Positions 4,602-5,441 of a DNA stretch of 5,441 bases are shown piece by piece. A program made the translations under genes and the position numbers. Position 1 is the stretch's first letter; each line of letters opens with the position of its first letter. Origin of the DNA: a bacterium. Lineage in GTDB: Bacteria > Patescibacteriota > Minisyncoccia > Phycocordibacterales > GCA-002787175. The DNA lies in assembly GCA_030689285.1 (NCBI GenBank), contig JAUYJM010000054.1:1-5441 (forward strand), in the 5' to 3' direction. The notes beneath the pieces were generated by a model that saw only the letters and a list, made by a program, of their open reading frames with translations, searched no databases and was not told the origin of the DNA.

Positions 4602-5142
4602 AGGGAGTCAATTGGTCACGATCAACTTCAGGTAAGTCATCTTCACTCATGCTTTGAGCATTTTCGGTATCATCAAAAAAAGTTTCAAGTAAAGCAAGTT
4701 TTTTATCAATCAATTTTCCCATTATCCGTTCATTATCAGTGGTGATTTTATAAGCATCTGTTAAATGAGAGAGGCCTATAAGTTCTGTGTTGGTTAATCT
4801 TGAATATTTTTCAATCACTGAATCGATAAAACCGCAAGTTTCTTCTGAAATATTCTTAGAAGAAGACTTTAATGGGCGTATGATATAGCCATCCATTTTA
4901 ATAAGATTTTTCTTTTGCATATTTTTCAGTATTTTCTCGTATTTATCAATTACTGGACCGTGGTCTATTGCGGCGTAATTTGCTTCACTTAAATCCTTAT
5001 TAAAATGATAAAGATAAGAAAACTCAATTAAGAAGGCTAGTTTATTCAGCCTTATCTTATCGCTTTTTTCTGGCTCCAACTTATTTAAAATGTAGAGAAT
5101 ATAGTCTTCCACATTTAATGTCTGTAGGGTTTTTTTGCTCAT
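4588..5142 (-). CDS. Panacea/SocA-type (DUF4065) antitoxin
   Basis: The 184-residue protein carries the core of the Panacea domain, found in SocA/GepA-like antitoxins. IRLNKLAFLIEFSYLYHFNKD (about 30-50) corresponds to the domain's LxKLLYfad helix. ANYAAIDHGPVIDKYEKIL (54-72) matches its characteristic short turn before GPV. LTNTELIGLSHLTDAYK (116-132) is the Ls-x-H helix near the domain end. The last 30 residues (FFDDTENAQSMSEDDLPE and onward) are acidic and probably disordered, a typical toxin-wrapping tail. Panacea antitoxins pair with very diverse toxins and neutralise them by direct binding; here the partner is the overlapping RelE-like protein. No separate DNA-binding domain is visible, so the mode of autoregulation is open. 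The start at ATG 5142 follows a TGATATAAT extended -10, with about 10 nt of leader and no Shine-Dalgarno. Composition is AT-rich. Confidence 0.87.
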   Translation of the reverse strand: MSKKTLQTLNVEDYILYILNKLEPEKSDKIRLNKLAFLIEFSYLYHFNKDLSEANYAAIDHGPVIDKYEKILKNMQKKNLIKMDGYIIRPLKSSSKNISEETCGFIDSVIEKYSRLTNTELIGLSHLTDAYKITTDNERIMGKLIDKKLALLETFFDDTENAQSMSEDDLPEVDRDQLTPYEHR

Positions 5143-5145
5143 ATA

Positions 5146-5168
5146 AATGTGCTTACATTATTATATCA
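5146..5168 (-). promoter_or_regulatory. TA operon promoter with possible operator
   Basis: On the minus strand TGATATAAT (5168-5160) is an extended -10 with a perfect TATAAT; no good -35 is seen. Initiation near 5153 falls inside the small dyad AATGT (5146-5150)/ACATT (5155-5159), where a bound TA complex could block transcription. The leader would be only about 10 nt. Confidence 0.6.
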
Positions 5169-5230
5169 GTATTAAATAATCAAGGATATGGAGTTTATTC
5201 ACAAGGGTAATAGTTATATATGAAGAATTA

Positions 5231-5252
5231 GTCATTTAGCTGTCATCTAACT
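5231..5252 (+). repeat. Tandem 11-mer next to the right repeat copy
   Basis: GTCATTTAGCT (5231-5241) is followed directly by GTCATCTAACT (5242-5252), 9 of 11 identical, and then by GTCCAACC at the start of the 54-bp repeat. Nothing like it precedes the left copy. Confidence 0.5.
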
Positions 5253-5305
5253 GTCCAACCTCCATAAATTTTCTGAAATTTGTGATGTAATTTGAAAGAC
5301 AAAAA
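5252..5305 (+). repeat. 54-bp direct repeat, right copy
   Basis: This is the partner of 2414-2467 (49/54 identical, ungapped, same orientation). Its internal dyad CATAAATTT / AAATTTGTG has a 4-nt loop and only one wobble pair. Unlike the left copy it continues into a terminator and a longer repeat-like block, so it looks like the more complete version. Confidence 0.85.
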
Positions 5306-5320
5306 GAGGCCTTCGCCTCT
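5301..5320 (-). terminator. Minus-strand intrinsic terminator
   Basis: Read leftwards, AGAGGC (5320-5315) pairs with GCCTCT (5310-5305) around GAAG and is followed by a T-run. It would end a transcript entering from the right of the window, and lies about 130 nt upstream of the TA promoter. Confidence 0.7.
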
Positions 5321-5441
5321 CTTCGTCCCTTGGTGCGCGGCTGATGGGTGCTGGTCACAAATATTTCCTCGCCGACGCTCGGAAATTTCGCTACCCCGAC
5401 TCGCGGTTTTGTCTGCTGACAAAACATCGCTCCGTCCGTCA
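5321..5441. repeat. Hairpin-rich, repeat-like right edge, no gene seen
   Basis: GTTTTGTC (5406-5413) and GACAAAAC (5418-5425) form a perfect 8-bp hairpin with a 4-nt loop. ATTTCC (5363-5368) pairs with GGAAAT (5381-5386). A 63-codon minus-strand frame spans this block, the terminator and the 54-bp repeat, but it has no ribosome binding site and its sequence is explained by these elements. The block resembles an interspersed repeat cut by the window edge. Confidence 0.5.

Noticed and set aside
5236..5427. 63-codon minus-strand frame at the right edge
   Set aside because: It lies over the repeat, the terminator and hairpins, with no ribosome binding site.
1..5441. CRISPR array or insertion sequence with transposase
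   Set aside because: No regularly spaced repeats and no transposase or recombinase motifs in any frame.

Overview
The window looks like chromosomal DNA from a small-genome bacterium, probably a Candidate Phyla Radiation (Patescibacteria/Parcubacteria-type) organism. The hints are short genes, several starts with no Shine-Dalgarno and a -10 box almost touching the ATG, many intergenic hairpins and repeats, and the gene families present. This lineage call is an inference; there is no rRNA or other marker gene. TGA is used as a normal stop.

Left part (1-2345). A partial minus-strand gene for a transglutaminase-like cysteine-hydrolase-fold protein runs off the left edge (363 to 1). It diverges from a small two-helix membrane protein (621-872, +), whose leader holds competing hairpins that look like an attenuator. 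A 25-bp perfect hairpin (878-935) separates this gene from a convergent alpha/beta hydrolase (1712 to 972, -). Upstream of the hydrolase, after an intrinsic terminator, lies an unrecognised 176-aa protein (2320 to 1790, -). It resembles a zinc peptidase whose HExxH site has become HRYGW.

Middle and right (2414-5305). Two copies of a 54-bp sequence (49/54 identical, same orientation) bracket about 2.8 kb that looks like an accessory module. It holds: (i) an unrecognised helical 285-aa protein (2647-3504, +) with a strong sigma70-type promoter, upstream dyads and an intrinsic terminator; (ii) a MazG-like NTP pyrophosphohydrolase of the COG4997 type (4169 to 3831, -) whose family C-terminus seems replaced by unrelated sequence; (iii) a two-gene toxin-antitoxin operon (5142 to 4284, -), with a Panacea/SocA-type (DUF4065) antitoxin overlapping a RelE/ParE-superfamily toxin by 14 nt. 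A perfect 12-bp inverted repeat sits on the overlap, just after the toxin start codon. The TA genes are visibly AT-rich (sample 60-nt rows 28-35% GC) while the 285-aa gene is about 50-55% in sample rows, so the module looks assembled from different sources.

Right end (5231-5441). No convincing gene: a tandem 11-mer, the second 54-bp repeat, a minus-strand intrinsic terminator and further hairpins, apparently part of an interspersed repeat.

Best candidate for a notable system: the Panacea-RelE pair, its junction hairpin and the adjacent house-cleaning pyrophosphatase, inside a repeat-bounded segment.
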